A stretch of DNA of 64,000 nucleotides from Sipunculus nudus (lineage: Eukaryota > Annelida > Sipuncula > Golfingiida > Sipunculidae), in contig CM049309.1 of assembly GCA_026874595.1 (NCBI GenBank), forward strand, positions 19,347,576 to 19,411,575. The letters run 5' to 3'. A model generated the notes under the pieces. The model had not been told where the DNA came from. It ran no database searches and saw only the letters and a list, made by a program, of their open reading frames with translations. The translations under genes and the position numbers were made by a program. Positions 1-11,879 of this stretch are shown piece by piece (positions within the stretch are counted from its first letter, which is position 1; each line of letters starts with the position of its first letter).

Positions 1-49
1 GGTGTTGTTGCTCAGGAGATCTTGAACCTCCCCATAAAATCGATACAAC
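1..49 (-). CDS. ABCA exon, partial at window edge
   Basis: Acceptor tatttttcag precedes 49. Taking one base to complete the phase-2 codon, the frame reads LYRFYGEVQDLLSNNT up to the window edge, similar to the ABCA4 segment that follows the NYNNS motif. The exon is open to position 1 and continues outside. Confidence 0.8.
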
Positions 50-3000
50 CTGAAAAATAAATCCACCACAACATTAAGAACCACACTAAATAGTCATATA
101 TCTGACTAATCTGTGTTTACTGGCTGACAGAGCAAACTCGAGTCAATTTTTTAAAAATTTAAAAAAAGTCACATTTTCAACAAATGAAACCAGCATAGTT
201 CATGGCCTGGCCATTACTGATTATTTTTGAAATAAATATTGCAGACACCTCTGTAAGAGAGTGTAACTTGTACTTTTACATTTTGGCATCTGTTAGTGCT
301 ATGCTGAAAAGGTATTGTTTGGAGATGTGTGGTACTTTCCAGTGATGTCATCGAAGATTATATATAGGGACCAAAAGGCAGGCTCTGTGAAACTAAGATT
401 AATGTTCTACTGTCTGTTTTCCTGCTGTTAATAAAACATTACCAAGTAAATCTTAGAAATATTCTTTACTACAAACACAACCTATCCCATACAGGCAAAA
501 AATGCGAAAATCAACACTGTATATGAATTTGCTTTTCATGAAAGGATTATATTTTTAATCTGTTTTTACATTGGTCTTTTATAATCGATAATTTCACTGG
601 ACCTGGAATTCATCTTATGTATATTTTAAAGTATTTTTTTGTACACTTACAGGGAATTATCAAAAGTCTGAATCCTCCCTGCCAACTCATCAGGAGTGGC
701 TGTTTCATGACAGGTGTTATTGGACGTACACAGGACCCCCTGTATGAAGGGCAGGGGGCCTGCTGATGGCATGGCTTTCCCATCAAAGTGACCTAAATAA
801 AAGATAAATATGATAACTGTAATATTTAAATTAAAATAAGCTTACACACAATCCAGTCATGTGGTATAGTGGTGTTTTAGCTGAGGCTTTTTCCACAGGC
901 ATTTAACTTACATTTCAGACATATATATGGATTTTTGTAATGAAAGAAGATGATTTTATGTATACAAAAATAAGTACATACATAGAATAATATCATATTT
1001 TATAAGGGACAGAGCATAAAGGTTTGGTATATAACAGTCTCAGTCAATTACTTACTTAGCACATTATCTACTGGTATGTCAATCAAATATTGTTGTTAAA
1101 TTTAACAAACTGCAAAACTAAACAGTTATACTTATTCAGAATATAACCATAATTTTTCTATACATATAAATATAAATATAAATATACAATTAGAACTAGA
1201 ATACGGGTAGTTGACAAGCAACTATGTGTATCCGCCGAAACCAGATGTGGACGGGTGTAGTGAGGCATGGATTGGGTGGCAAAGGGAAACAGAGAGAGGT
1301 GTGTTGCATATTCTGCAGCCAAAATGTGTATTTAGGTGGCGCCACCCTCACAAAATCCAAAAAAATTATCCAAGTTGTATACAATTGCAAAATTTTAGGC
1401 AGATAAGTCAAACCAGTCCTGAGATATAAGCCTGGATTTCTGCAGCCTGAACTTCAGAGTACGTGGCGCTACCTGCCAAAAAAATCGAGAAAGCTATCCA
1501 AGATGTATATACGTGCAAAATCTTAGGGAGATAAGTCAAACCACTGCCGAGATATGAGTGATTTTTCCCACCAGATGCTTTGCACAAATGGTTGCACGTG
1601 GCACCACTAGTTTTGTGTATGATAAAGAGCTATGTGAGATCTATACACAAGCAAAATTTTAGGTGGATACGTTAAACCAGTCCTGAGATATAAGCCTGGA
1701 TGTCTGCAGCCTTAACATGAAAGTAGGTGGCGCCACCTGCCAAAAAATCGAGAAAGCTATCCAAGATGTATATACTTGCAAAATCTTAGGGAGATAAGTC
1801 ATCCACTGCCGAATTATGAGTGATTTTATCCCATGGCAGACAAACAGACGGAGGCTGTGCAAAAATGTTTGCAGGTGGCGCCACCAGTTTTGTGTATGAG
1901 AAAGAGCTATGTGAGATCTATACACATGCAAAATTTTGGCCAAATCGTTCAAACGGTTCCCGAGATATTGGTGTCAAACCAGTCCTGAGATATAAGCCTG
2001 GATGTCTGCAGCCTGAATGTGAATGTAGGTGGCGCCACCTGTCATAAAATCAAGAAAGCTATCCAGGATGAATACACATGCAAAATTTCAAATGGATAAG
2101 TCCATTCACTGCAGAGATATGAGAGATTTTATCCCAAGGCAGATGAACAGATGGATGCTGTGCAAAAATGGTTGCAGGTGGCTCCACCATTTTTTATGTA
2201 TGTTATAAGGCTATCCAAGGGCTACATTTGTGCAAATTTATTTTACTGATTGGTCAAACGAGTCCGAAGATATGTGGGTTTATGTCTCAACACAGAAGCA
2301 CAGATGATAGCACTGGAGAAAGGAAAGGTCAGAGGTCAACACAAAATATTTTGGCACCACTTCACATGTGAATCAATAATTGTGTAAAATCTGTCCAGTG
2401 GTCTCAAAGTTCTATTCTGGAAACGAACGCGGCAGTAGTGGTGGCAGAACCTGGTCAAAAACATAGTACCGCAAAAACTAATCTACACCTTTACCTTGCT
2501 CTAAAGTACTTGCACAAACTTTAACATATATCACTATTGCTTATTGTTAAGTGAGCTACTCTGTTTAAACATGATGTGCACTGAAATAAATGTGATTATT
2601 CTCCAAGACATTCCTTTTTTTTATCAGTGTTTATAGCCAAGCTGTCAAAACATTAAACCTGTAGCGATTCTACACAGACTGACTGAAAACAGATGCAACT
2701 AGATTACAGGTAGTCGACAAGTGACTATGTGTATCCGCCTAAATCAGAGAGGTACAGGTGAAGTGGTGATAGGATATAGAGGTAATGGGAAAACCTTGTG
2801 TGGTAGATAACATATTACATGAAAGATATAGATTAGTTGGTGTGGTATTGTTATGATGTAAAGGCTGAATTACCTGGAGGGAGGGAGAGAGAGAGCAAGA
2901 GAGAGCAAGCAAGACAGCAAGTGACAAGCGACTACATGTATTTGCCAAAATCAGTATTGCATATAAGCATTTACAAGAAATCTATCCAAGATATACTTTC

Positions 3001-4411
3001 ATGCCAAATTTCAGGTAGATAAGTCATTGCATTGCAGAGATATGCATGATTTTATCCCAAGGCAGACAGACAGATGTACACTGTGCTAAAACTTTTGCAG
3101 GTGGCACCACCAGTTTTTGTTATGATAAAGAGCCACATTTGAACTATAAACATGCAAAATTTTATCCTGATTGGTCAAACAAGTCCTGAGATAACAGCAT
3201 GGATGTCTGCAAAGCAAAGGCATGGGTAGGTGGTGCCAACTGTCATACCAACAAAAAAATCTATCCAAGATGTATACATGCGCAAAATTTCATGTGAATA
3301 AGTCCAACCACTGCAGAAATATGCATGATTTTATCCCAAGGCAGACACAAAGATGGACGCTGTGCAAAAAAACAGTTCCAGGTGCGGCCACAAGTTTTTG
3401 GTATAATAAAGGGCTATGTTAGACCAATACACATGCAAAATATCCGGCTGATATGTCAAACCAGTCCTGTGATATTAGCATGGTTGTCTGGAGCATGAAC
3501 AGGGAGGTAGGTGGCGCCACCTGTCACAAAAACGGAAAAACTATCATAGATGAATAAACATGTAAAATTTTAGCGGTCAAAGAGTTCTGAGATATCAGCA
3601 TGGATGTCTGCACTGCAAACGCATAGGTAGTTGGCGCCACCTGTCATATCAACAACAATGGACCCATGGGTCACATCGCTCAGCTGAATTTTGGAAAATA
3701 TTAGCAAATACAAAATATTCTTATTTCTATTGGTTTATGTATATTAGCATTTCAAAAGCAAAGAGAAAATGGAGCTGCTAAAATTAAACTCTGTAGATTA
3801 CAGAATAATGGACATAAGCTAAAACATATGCACTGTGTAATAAACTAGTGGCCTGAAACCATTTTATGATGTACCAAGGGAAAAATGGGCCAACGGTAAG
3901 TGTTATATAAAAGTTACATTTCATAAACAAAGAATGTATAGAGAAATTAAGTTTCCAATAGTTAAATATATGGCCATATGATTTAAAAATTATTCCCACA
4001 AAGTTTTACCAATATTTCTGATTTTAAAACTTAGTTTAATAGTATTATTCACACCTAGGCCCAGCCAACTTTAAGACAGACAAATGCTACAAAGTATTTA
4101 TATCTTCTTAAATCTAGTAAATTAGCACTTACGTTAGATCATAATATGTTATCACATTTGAATGTTGGAATTCAATTCCTGAACATTTTTATCTTTAAAA
4201 AAATTAAAATTGTCCAAGTCTCAACAAAAAGAATTAATTTAACATTAAAATTATAAGATTCATCTTGTTTATGAGTCCTGTGTTTTGAAGGGGTCAGTGG
4301 GGGAGGAGTCTCTGTTGTTACTGCTGGTTGCTGAAAAATGTGAAATTATTCATCTTGTTTATAGTACAGGTCTGTCAACAGAATTGGGTGTGGTTGGGGG
4401 GGGGGGGGGGG

Positions 4412-4449
<38 letters not shown>

Positions 4450-7400
4450 CCCTGCTGTATTAACTGCAGACAGCCTGAATTAGCTCAACAAAGAGAGAGG
4501 GCTTGCAGGAGTGATGGGATTACATAACAACACCCTGGGCACAGAGAGCTATACAGTATAATACTGAATGACCTACAGTGACCCCTAGTTGGCTGCTTGA
4601 CAATGTAAGGAAAATACAACAAGAGCCTCCACAAAAAATCAATAACTAGCCTAATTTTTTAGCTTTTATTATTAAATTTAAGATTTTAACAGATTAAATC
4701 CTTGTGTGTACATGCTGTGAATATAAAATCCACAGTACATACTGGAAAAAAACGTGCCATGGCCAAAGTTAGGCAAATTTAAGGTACTGATTTTATATTT
4801 ATGCTTATAACTTGAAAAAATTGCAAAATTCAGATCTAATTTTCAATGTACAATTGAGTCTTGATTAAATGAAGTTATATCCCTGTAAAAAAGTCTCTAG
4901 CTTAAAAAATTATTATGTTGAGTGAGTAAATATATTTCCTTATTTTTTTTTTCAAGTTGCATTATGTTTGGGCCCATAAGTTCAACAAATTACGCAAAAC
5001 TGACCTAATTTTTGGAATGTACATAGGAAATGTATGGAAGAATATGCATATTTACTATGATCAAATTCAGATCACAGGTTTTGATATTAGGCATTCCTGA
5101 AGTGTAAAAATTATTTTAATAAAAAAATTGAGGTTTTCCTTAATTTCTCAAAGAAAAAAAGTCACAGAGACCCAGTTTTTGGCTTGGAAGGAGATCTTAG
5201 GGACATCTAACATTATGGCAATTTTTGGATTACCAGGCAAAGTGGTAGTAAACAAAAGTGGGGTCATGATGCTAGAAAATACAAATACATCAAGGCCTCT
5301 AAAAAACTCCAATAGCTAGACTATTTTTTAAGCTTATACTATCAAATTTCAAAATTCATCAGATTAAATCCATATGTAAACTGGCTGTGAAAATTAAATC
5401 AACTGTACTTACAATAAAAAAATGTGCCATGGTCAAAGTTGGGCAAAATTTAAGGTACCATTTTTTTATTTTTGCTAATATTTTAAAAAATTTTAAAGAT
5501 TTTGATCTAATTTTGGGTACAGAATTTAATTTTGATTAATTAAAGTTATATTACTGGAAAAAAAGTCCTTAGCTTTGACATGTTTTGTGTTAAGTGATCA
5601 AATATCTTTCATGATTTTTTACAAAATGCATCATGTTTGAGCCTTTAACTTTTTAAAATTATATAATACAGACCTAATTTCTGGCATGCATATAGGAACT
5701 ATAAAGAGGAATATTTATGGTAAATATGAGGAAAAACAGATGAGTGGTTTCGAAATAAGGCAGTCCTGAAGTGTGAAAATAGGTTTTTAATAAAAAATTG
5801 AGGTTTTTCCTTAATTTCTCAAAGGAACAAAGTCGCAAATATCCAGTTTTCGGCTTGGTAATAGATCTTGGGGACATCTAACATTATGCCGAATTTTGGA
5901 TGCCTAGGTCTTACAATGTTTTGTGACAAGTTCCATTAAGATCTATGAAAACGCCATGAAATATTGTGTTCATCAACATGTAAGCATATGTAAAAACATT
6001 ACCCTCCCTACTTAACTTGCATTACTTGAAGGCCCTGTGATTTGAAGTGATACCTGGCTCAACTAGCCAATGTTATATACACATATATATATATAATAGT
6101 GAGGTTCATCGTAAAGGGACTAGCCATGCTATTCACATGAGTGAATTCTAGTCCAAACTTTTATAATGCAATCCTTAATTTATGTCATGTCCAGGGCTGC
6201 ATAATGCAAGAAACACTTTCTCTCCAATATCTAATTATTATGGTCTGAATGCAAGTTCAGCATTCAAAGGGACCTCAAACTGGAAGTTTTTTTTATCTAC
6301 TTATGTCAGTGCACTCAATTTCCACTCAAAACATACAATAAACCTAGTCTTCTATGTACATAATTTCATTATTTCTCCTTTGTAGACATTATATTCAGTC
6401 TCCCACAGGTAGATTTGTATCAAAATCCGAAATTGCTTAGAATTCCTATTCATAACATGCCATAAATCTAGTCTCCTATGGACATAGTTCTGATATTACT
6501 ACAGGGGACAAAGGAAATTTATACCAAAATGTCATTAGTTCATCACACATTGTGCTTTTTACTTACATTCATGGATGTATTCCTGAAGCCCTCTGGTCTT
6601 CACCAGAGCAAGGATCAGGAAGAGAATAAGAGGCCATATTAACTCCACAGCCACACGGACCTGAAATGTATGACAACATATCAACTCCATAGCCACACGG
6701 ATCTGAAATGTATGACAACATATCAACTCCACAGCCACACGGATCTGAAATGTATGACAACATATTAACTCCACAGCCAAAGGGATCTGAAATGAACGAC
6801 AACATATTAACTCCACAGCCACACAGATCTGAAATGCATGACAATATATTAACTCCACAGCCACACAAATCTGAAATGTATGACAACATACCAACTCCAC
6901 AGCCACATGGATCTGAAATGCATGACAACATATCAACTCCACAGCCACATGGATCTGAAATGCATGACAACATATTAACTCCACAGCCACATGGATCTGA
7001 AATGCATCATCAACCATTTCCTCTTTTTCTCCCCTTACACGGCAATTAACATCTGGTCTTGGACAAACCAGAAGCAAGCAGCTAAAGGGTTTTTTAGAGC
7101 TTGTTTCAGAGATGACATTAACAACATTTTGAAATGTACTTGCAATCTACATCTGTGACATAGATATACCAGTAAAAAAAGAGATATTAACAATATTTGC
7201 AGCAAAATAGTCTCTCCCTCCCAGGACATGGAACTGGGTAGATGGGGTTACACATAAAGTTTTGTATAAATGTCCAAGAATATTGTAGTTCTGTATAAAG
7301 ACCAGGTCAGGTTGAACAGGTTTGTCCAAACCAAGCAACCCCCCCCCCCCCAGCCTACTTCCCTAAACTTATCAATCCCATAGACATACAGACCTGAGAT

Positions 7401-10400
7401 ATGTTTTAATGTTTAGTTGTTGGTTATAAAGAGGCATGATCAACTTTCATTTCATTTCATGAAGAAAGGAAATGACAAGCTACAGTAAAGGTTCATGCTC
7501 AATCCTATTGCTTAGTTGGGCATTATTTTCAATATACTTGCCCTGGGCATGTAGTTAACTAGTATATCATAACTTTGTTATTATTGAATAATCTCCACTT
7601 TACAGGGGCATGAATGTTTTCTATGAGCCTGGAATTGTGCCCTTATGCATCAAATTTCATGGGATATACGTAATTGCACCAAAATCCAAGGCCACAATAA
7701 TTGCTTCTATAGTGAATTATACACTAGATGTATTCATCAGAGAGACCCCATTCAGAACTGTGTTCTGTTAATGCTTAGCCATGCATGAAGACAGTTGAGA
7801 CATTTTTCTTCATATAGGCATCCCCAAGACTAAACAAGCTTGTACCCTTAATATACTTAGAAGGGCCTCCTAGCCTTACTCTGATGTCCCTGGGAGTGCT
7901 TGTTAATACTTTTGTGTCCTTGTGAAAAGTGTCACCGTTATGGACCAATCTTACATAAACACCACCGTTTATCTTAAAATCTGAGGAACTTCACTGCTGT
8001 GTAGAAAATCAAACTGGTGGAGAATTTAATAGATGAGAGATTTCATACACTGAAATACAGGTTATAAGTGCTGGCTCCCAAAGCTTAATTTTTTATATGT
8101 TTTTACAATTTACTGATGAAAACTTAAACTACAGAATGCTGATCATCCATGTAATTTAACATTCCAGAGAGGCCAAAGGTCTTAATGCCATAAACAAAAC
8201 ATTTAAGAAGCTTTATATATAGCTGAGTACATTCTTGTGTAAGACCCTAATTTTTTATCACATCTGAACATTTATATTCATGATTATAAATTTGTGATTC
8301 AAAACATGAGGACAAGATCAGAACACTAAGATTAATTCAGAATGATTAATGTGATGTCCCCGAGAATGTTTGTTAACTACTCTGTCATGCTGAAGGGTCC
8401 CCTGATTTATAAGTCTTACATAGGGACCAATGTTGTAAACATATGTGCCCTAAATGAACTAATTTTGTTTGTCTATCTGAACATGAAAAGAAGTGTGCTT
8501 TTCTGTTAATAATGCTTAAATCAATAAAAATATACATCTATGTCCAGGGAAAAATGAGAATCTGGGAAGATCCAGATTCTTCCTGGGAAAAATGGGAATT
8601 GCCATTCTTCCCAGGGAAAATGAAATCAAGAGATGATATGAAATGATATCTGTCCTTTCTAGGGAAAATCAGAATTCTCATTGTTCCTGGGAAAAATGAG
8701 GATTCCAGTCTCCTCAGGGAGAATTGAGAATTCTCCTTTTTTTCCTGGGGGAAACTGGAATTCAGTTTTGAAATTCAGACCTAGGAAAAATGAGAATTCT
8801 CATTTATCCTGGGAAAAACAGGAATCGTTTTTGGAAACTTTTAACTATTTTCATTTTTTTTTTCATTTTTTAGGTTAACTACTTCTCTGAAAGAGAAACT
8901 TTGATTATCTCACTTTCACATTAATTGTGAACTGCTTGAGTAGTTAATAAAATAAATAAACACTCATATAAAACAGAATTATGTGAATAAAAAATGAAGC
9001 ATACAATTGCAAGTTGGGGATAAGTCTTATAAATATTAAAAGTTTCTTCATTTTTTGTATTATTATTATAATAATTAGCTAGGACAGTTTCTGGAGATGA
9101 AGTTTACAAAGAATAAATAGTTGGGGAAAATGAGAATTCCCATTCTTCCTGGGAAAAACCAGAATTCTCAAAATGTTCCAGGAAAATGAGAATTCTCATT
9201 TTTTCCAGGATGAATTGGAATTCCAATACCCCCGGGAAGATTCTGGATCTTCCGGATTCTCATTCTTCCCTTAACATATAGAGTGATCACTGAACATGCT
9301 CAAGAAAGATAGTCCTGATGTTTCTGCTCCACTTCATATGTTTAGACAACATACTGCAGATTGACCCAAATTGCTCACAAATCAACAAACAGATAAACAA
9401 GACATAATTCATAAAAAAATCTGCTGACATATTGACAATGAATCACAGGCAGAGCTTTTTAATGGGAAATAGGTAACAAGCGTCAAAACACACCATGAAT
9501 GTACATGTATTATTAGTTAATATTCAAAAGTATAATTACTAGTCCTATTCCAAAATTACAAGTCTACAGCTCTTATCTTTATTAAAGAATTTTTTTTTAT
9601 AGATCTTCAAACTAAAAATGAAGGGTGACTGCACTCAGCTTAGCAAAATTTGGATGACTCAAGGATTTGTTTTGTCAACAATTCTCCAGACAAACCCTTC
9701 CAAAAAGTACAGGTAAATATTATTTCAATGATATATTGTTTGTGGAAGGTCTACAGCTCCTACATAACTAAACATAACCTGGCAATACTGCACAATAAAC
9801 ATTAGATCTGTGACACTCCTCTGATCATCATAGTTCATTACACTGGGTGATAGTTTCAGTGAGGCCATGCAAAAATAATATAGCAACTGGTATCATATTC
9901 ACAGATAAAAATGTTTGTGAATTATACTTTGTATTGTGCAAGGGTCATATTTTTGTGATCAATAGCTATTATAATAGTGATTATTTAATATTCCACCAGA
10001 GAAACCCAGAGAACTGTTTTTGCAGACACAATTATTTTTTTTGTGTTTGGCCTAACCTGTGTACAACACAGCATATACCCCTGTGTATTTGGTTGTGTTC
10101 AAAGTGTTCCCTGGGACATTTACAAAACGCAGTGTCAAACAACATAAGCTTTCTTTAATGGCTCAATAACAATATTGGTACACTGGCTGGGAAGCTCAGC
10201 TATTATTGATGTGATATGAAATACTTTCAGAACACTTATTTATTCTTGAACCTGTATTTATCGAAAGAGTCTAAATCTTCAAGACTGTCATGACACTCAC
10301 AAGAATTTGGATTTTATATTTAAAATACAATGAATGTCAATTTTTTAACAACCTAAAAAAAATACAAATCGCCACAAGTTTAAATTTGGGATGAATATGT

Positions 10401-10701
10401 TGAATTTTACTTTAAACAGGATCATGTGATTGATCTTGCCTGTGGCATTATAATAAGGTATACAGAAAAGAAGTTATTTATTATGTATACAGAATTCCTT
10501 TATTGAAAAATTTCAAGAATTCATAATTATAAGTACTGCATATTTATCAAGCATTTTAATAGACAAATGTTCCCAGCTATAAGAATGCTACTGATGATTA
10601 CGATATATAAACATACCGGCTGTCTTTTTCTTAGTGTGAAGTTTTTCCATAACAGCAGTTTAAGCTGGGTACCAAACCCCATTGTCAAAACTCCGACCAA
10701 T
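1..10701 (-). CDS. ABCA1-like: ABCA-subfamily ABC transporter (ABCA1/ABCA4-like), 5' part of gene, four exons, 3' part outside window
   Basis: Family knowledge: full-length ABCA proteins are polytopic membrane transporters that export or flip lipids using two ATP-binding cassettes; only the extreme N terminus lies here. Seen: coding exons on the minus strand at 10617-10682 (coding part of 10617-10701), 6567-6660, 651-792 and 1-49. Joining them keeps phase (0, 1, 2). The product starts MGFGTQLKLLLWKNFTLRKR, the typical ABCA cytosolic start, then VAVELIWPLILFLILALVKT, the first membrane helix, then ECHFDGKAMPSAGPLP, matching the conserved CHFPNKAMPSAG-type extracellular motif of ABCA1/ABCA4. 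The last piece, LYRFYGEVQDLL, resembles the following ABCA4 segment. The cassettes and the second membrane domain must lie left of position 1. Which ABCA paralogue this is cannot be settled from about 100 residues. Introns are 3.96 kb, 5.77 kb and 0.6 kb and full of repeats. Confidence 0.9.
50..650. other. ABCA intron, no recognisable feature
   Basis: AT-rich intron sequence between the exons at 1-49 and 651-792. I see no repeat or RNA gene in it. Confidence 0.6.
651..792 (-). CDS. ABCA exon encoding KAMPSAG extracellular motif
   Basis: The 142-bp exon has acceptor tttatttag before 792 and donor gtaagt at 650-645. It enters in phase 1, completing a TGT Cys codon, and leaves in phase 2. It encodes CHFDGKAMPSAGPLPFIQG followed by a segment with two further Cys (VLCTSNNTC), the start of the first large extracellular domain of ABCA proteins, and ends near QTFDNSL. 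Confidence 0.92.
793..1195. other. ABCA intron, AT-rich
   Basis: AT-rich sequence without recognisable content, ending in short TATAAA-type tracts just before the mobile element at 1196. Confidence 0.5.
1196..2490 (+). mobile_element. Rolling-circle-like non-autonomous element, family P, 3' end lost
   Basis: Starts CTAGAATACGGGTAGTTGAC after AA. A 5' hairpin (GTAGTTGACAAGCAACTA) and GTATCCGCC follow, as in the full copy at 51771-52944. The interior is made of recurring blocks with the palindrome GGTGGCGCCACC at 1335, 1726, 1874 and 2028, each near phrases such as cgagatatgagtgattttatccc. The right part (gaaacgaacgcggcag, then catagtaccgcaaaaac) aligns with the end of the full copy, but the terminal hairpin is degraded. 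No protein is encoded. Confidence 0.75.
2697..3650 (+). mobile_element. Rolling-circle-like element, family P, second copy, truncated
   Basis: Begins CTAGATTACAGGTAGTCGAC with a 5' hairpin (GTAGTCGACAAGTGACTA) and GTATCCGCC. A second terminus-like piece (gtgacaagcgactac) at 2920-2940 suggests one copy inside or beside another. The interior carries the same blocks as the first copy, with GGTGGCGCCACC at 3510. It stops where the family Q element starts near 3657. Confidence 0.65.
3657..5930 (+). mobile_element. Family Q element (GGACCCATGGGTCAC 5' end), 3' truncated
   Basis: The left end has the palindromic ggacccatgggtcac, then cgctcagctgaa. The same start occurs near 34998, 37848 and 50217. 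Internal blocks recur, for example gtgccatgg.caaagtt.ggcaaa at 4756 and 5436 and again near 39189 and 40547. The copy breaks off near cctaggtcttac, just before the position of the 3' hairpin seen at 41098-41126. It lies in the ABCA intron. Confidence 0.65.
4396..4447. repeat. Poly-G then (AG)n microsatellite
   Basis: About 19 G followed by about 16 AG units, inside the family Q element. A related G-rich tract is at the matching place in the copy near 35625-35659. Confidence 0.95.
5931..6566. other. ABCA intron, mostly unique AT-rich DNA
   Basis: Contains a short TA run near 6070-6095. Around 6350-6490 are weakly repeated phrases (gtctcctatggacata, tagtcttctatgtacat). I see no gene. Confidence 0.5.
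6567..6660 (-). CDS. ABCA exon encoding first transmembrane helix
   Basis: The 94-bp exon lies between acceptor catttcag (ag at 6662-6661) and donor gtaagt (6566-6561). It enters in phase 0 and leaves in phase 1. It encodes VRVAVELIWPLILFLILALVKTRGLQEYIHE, a hydrophobic helix matching the ABCA1 first membrane segment (the WPLFIFLIL-type motif). The exon is directly preceded by eight tandem copies of its own 5' border, all in the same open frame, so alternative acceptor use upstream would lengthen the protein in 14-residue steps. Confidence 0.92.
6661..6996 (-). repeat. 42-bp minisatellite built from the ABCA intron/exon junction (8 units)
   Basis: Eight contiguous 42-bp units at 6661-6702, 6703-6744 and so on to 6955-6996. 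On the minus strand each unit reads ATC..GTGGCTGTGGAGTT.ATATG followed by ..TGTCAT.CATTTCAG. The first 26 or so bases copy the 5' end of the adjoining exon (6567-6660) and the last 16 or so copy the intron end with its TTTCAG acceptor. The period is a multiple of three and no unit has a stop in the exon frame; each would code for I.VAVELICCH.FQ. Units differ by a few substitutions, so the array is not brand new. Confidence 0.95.
6997..8545. other. ABCA intron, no gene seen
   Basis: A poly-C tract at 7339-7351 is the only simple repeat. The rest is AT-rich, with the open frames expected by chance. Confidence 0.5.
8546..9272. mobile_element. Foldback-type element with EcoRI-palindrome-rich inverted arms
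   Basis: The left end reads agggaaaaatgagaatctgg, then gaagatccagattcttcc. The right end, reversed, reads agggaagaatgagaatccgg, then aagatccagaatcttccc. Both arms consist of short subrepeats of the type GGGAAAAATGAGAATTCTCAT around GAGAATTCTC palindromes (clusters 8546-8880 and 9120-9272), with about 240 bp of plain AT-rich DNA between. No coding capacity. Lies in the first ABCA coding intron. Confidence 0.75.
9273..10610. other. ABCA intron, no recognised content
   Basis: AT-rich. A 103-codon open frame at 9847-10158 has no family resemblance and is taken as chance. Confidence 0.5.
10617..10701 (-). CDS. ABCA exon with start codon (coding 10617-10682)
   Basis: The acceptor is tcattttgcag before 10701 and the donor is gtatgt at 10616-10611. 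There are 19 nt of 5' untranslated sequence, then ATG at 10682-10680, then 22 codons ending on a complete codon (phase 0). The start is chosen because MGFGTQLKLLLWKNFTLRKRQP aligns from its first residue with the N terminus of ABCA1-type proteins. The acceptor implies at least one upstream non-coding exon, which I could not locate. Confidence 0.9.
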
Positions 10702-11138
10702 CTGCAAAATGATAACATGCCATTAGTCACTGGAATAACAAATTTTACACGGCACAGATATAATAAAATAAATCTTAATGATAATGTTATAAAATTTACT
10801 AAATTACACATTACATCCCATTTTGACAGTTCAATTATATAAAGGGAAAGCGGTCAACTCTCATTAATGTGTAACAGGAAGTAGTTTACAAATAATGACT
10901 AATATTAACATTTTCAATAATTCTGACAAGGGGGTTCTGTTTTCACTTGTGTTTGTTGGGTTGTCTGTTATCAGGTAAACTTAGTGGGTCCAGAATATTA
11001 TTATCCCTTAGAATCTGGACTCTTCCTCCATATTTACAATACCAAATCCATCCTCATCAGGGTCAGAATGATTTAAATCCAGTGATTTAATAATTAGCCA
11101 TTGATCTGCTTGTCAGCTATTAATGTGTATAAATATAA

Positions 11139-11141
<3 letters not shown>
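10702..11141. other. Upstream of ABCA start exon
   Basis: Starts with the polypyrimidine/acceptor of the ABCA start exon. Otherwise unique AT-rich DNA. Confidence 0.5.

Positions 11142-11177
<36 letters not shown>
11142..11177. repeat. (TA)n microsatellite
   Basis: Uninterrupted TA dinucleotide run of about 36 bp. Confidence 0.95.
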
Positions 11178-11181
<4 letters not shown>

Positions 11182-11377
11182 TGTTTATTAGGGTGTAACA
11201 AATAATGAAGAATCTATGCACTGAATCACAAGCCTTTGATAAAATTGTAATCAAATATTAACCTCAGAATCGATTCATTTCAATTCTTATTATTTTGTAT
11301 GTACCATCTGAAAGCCCTCTGTGAGCTCTCAAATTCAGCAGAGCAGTTTGCGATTAATCAAGGTTGGGGGGTGTCAG

Positions 11378-11480
11378 TCGTAATGAGCGCGGTCGGGATG
11401 GGTGCGCAGTTCCTTGGCGTGGTCTGGTTGGGCGTGGTCGAACTAGGCATGCCGATTTATATAAAACGAGATTGGTGCTG
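11378..11480 (+). repeat. Left arm of GC-rich inverted repeat
   Basis: Runs from gtcgtaatgagcgcggtc to acgagattggtgctg. Its inverted, about 85 percent matching partner is at 12302-12405. It is much richer in G and CpG than its surroundings. The open frames it creates are compositional by-products. Confidence 0.8.
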
Positions 11481-11879
11481 CTGGGCATGGACGCGCACCC
11501 AGTTACCTGTAGTGTTGGCTTCCGAGTGAGCAGGTTTTATTCTTTTGATGTACTTCTACAGGTACCTTGGTTGCTTAAATCAACAAATGTTGTTTGGTAT
11601 TGAAATCGTTTATTATGAAACAAAAATATTGTTATTTTCTATGATAAATGTCCAGCAACAAGAATTAGATGTATAAATATAGCGTTCAAGATCAATTTTT
11701 TTTTTCGTCCAAACCTGTGAATTTATAAAAAAAATTTTTTATTTATTTTTTTAAAGATTTTTTTGGTGGAGGAAACCGCCTCCATTTTTTAATGCTTTGC
11801 TTAACTAAGTACATGTACATCTGCAAAGTTTAATTCAAGTTTCGGACTACATGACAGGGGCTTGTATCCGATATTTCCA

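Noticed and set aside
6708-7049. 113-codon plus-strand open frame of tandem MYDNISTPQPHGSE-like units
   Set aside because: It is the antisense reading of the 42-bp minisatellite; a period divisible by three opens several frames on both strands.
11299-11603. Overlapping open frames in a GC-rich stretch
   Set aside because: They coincide with one arm of an inverted repeat whose partner at 12302-12405 gives equally meaningless frames. No family resemblance.
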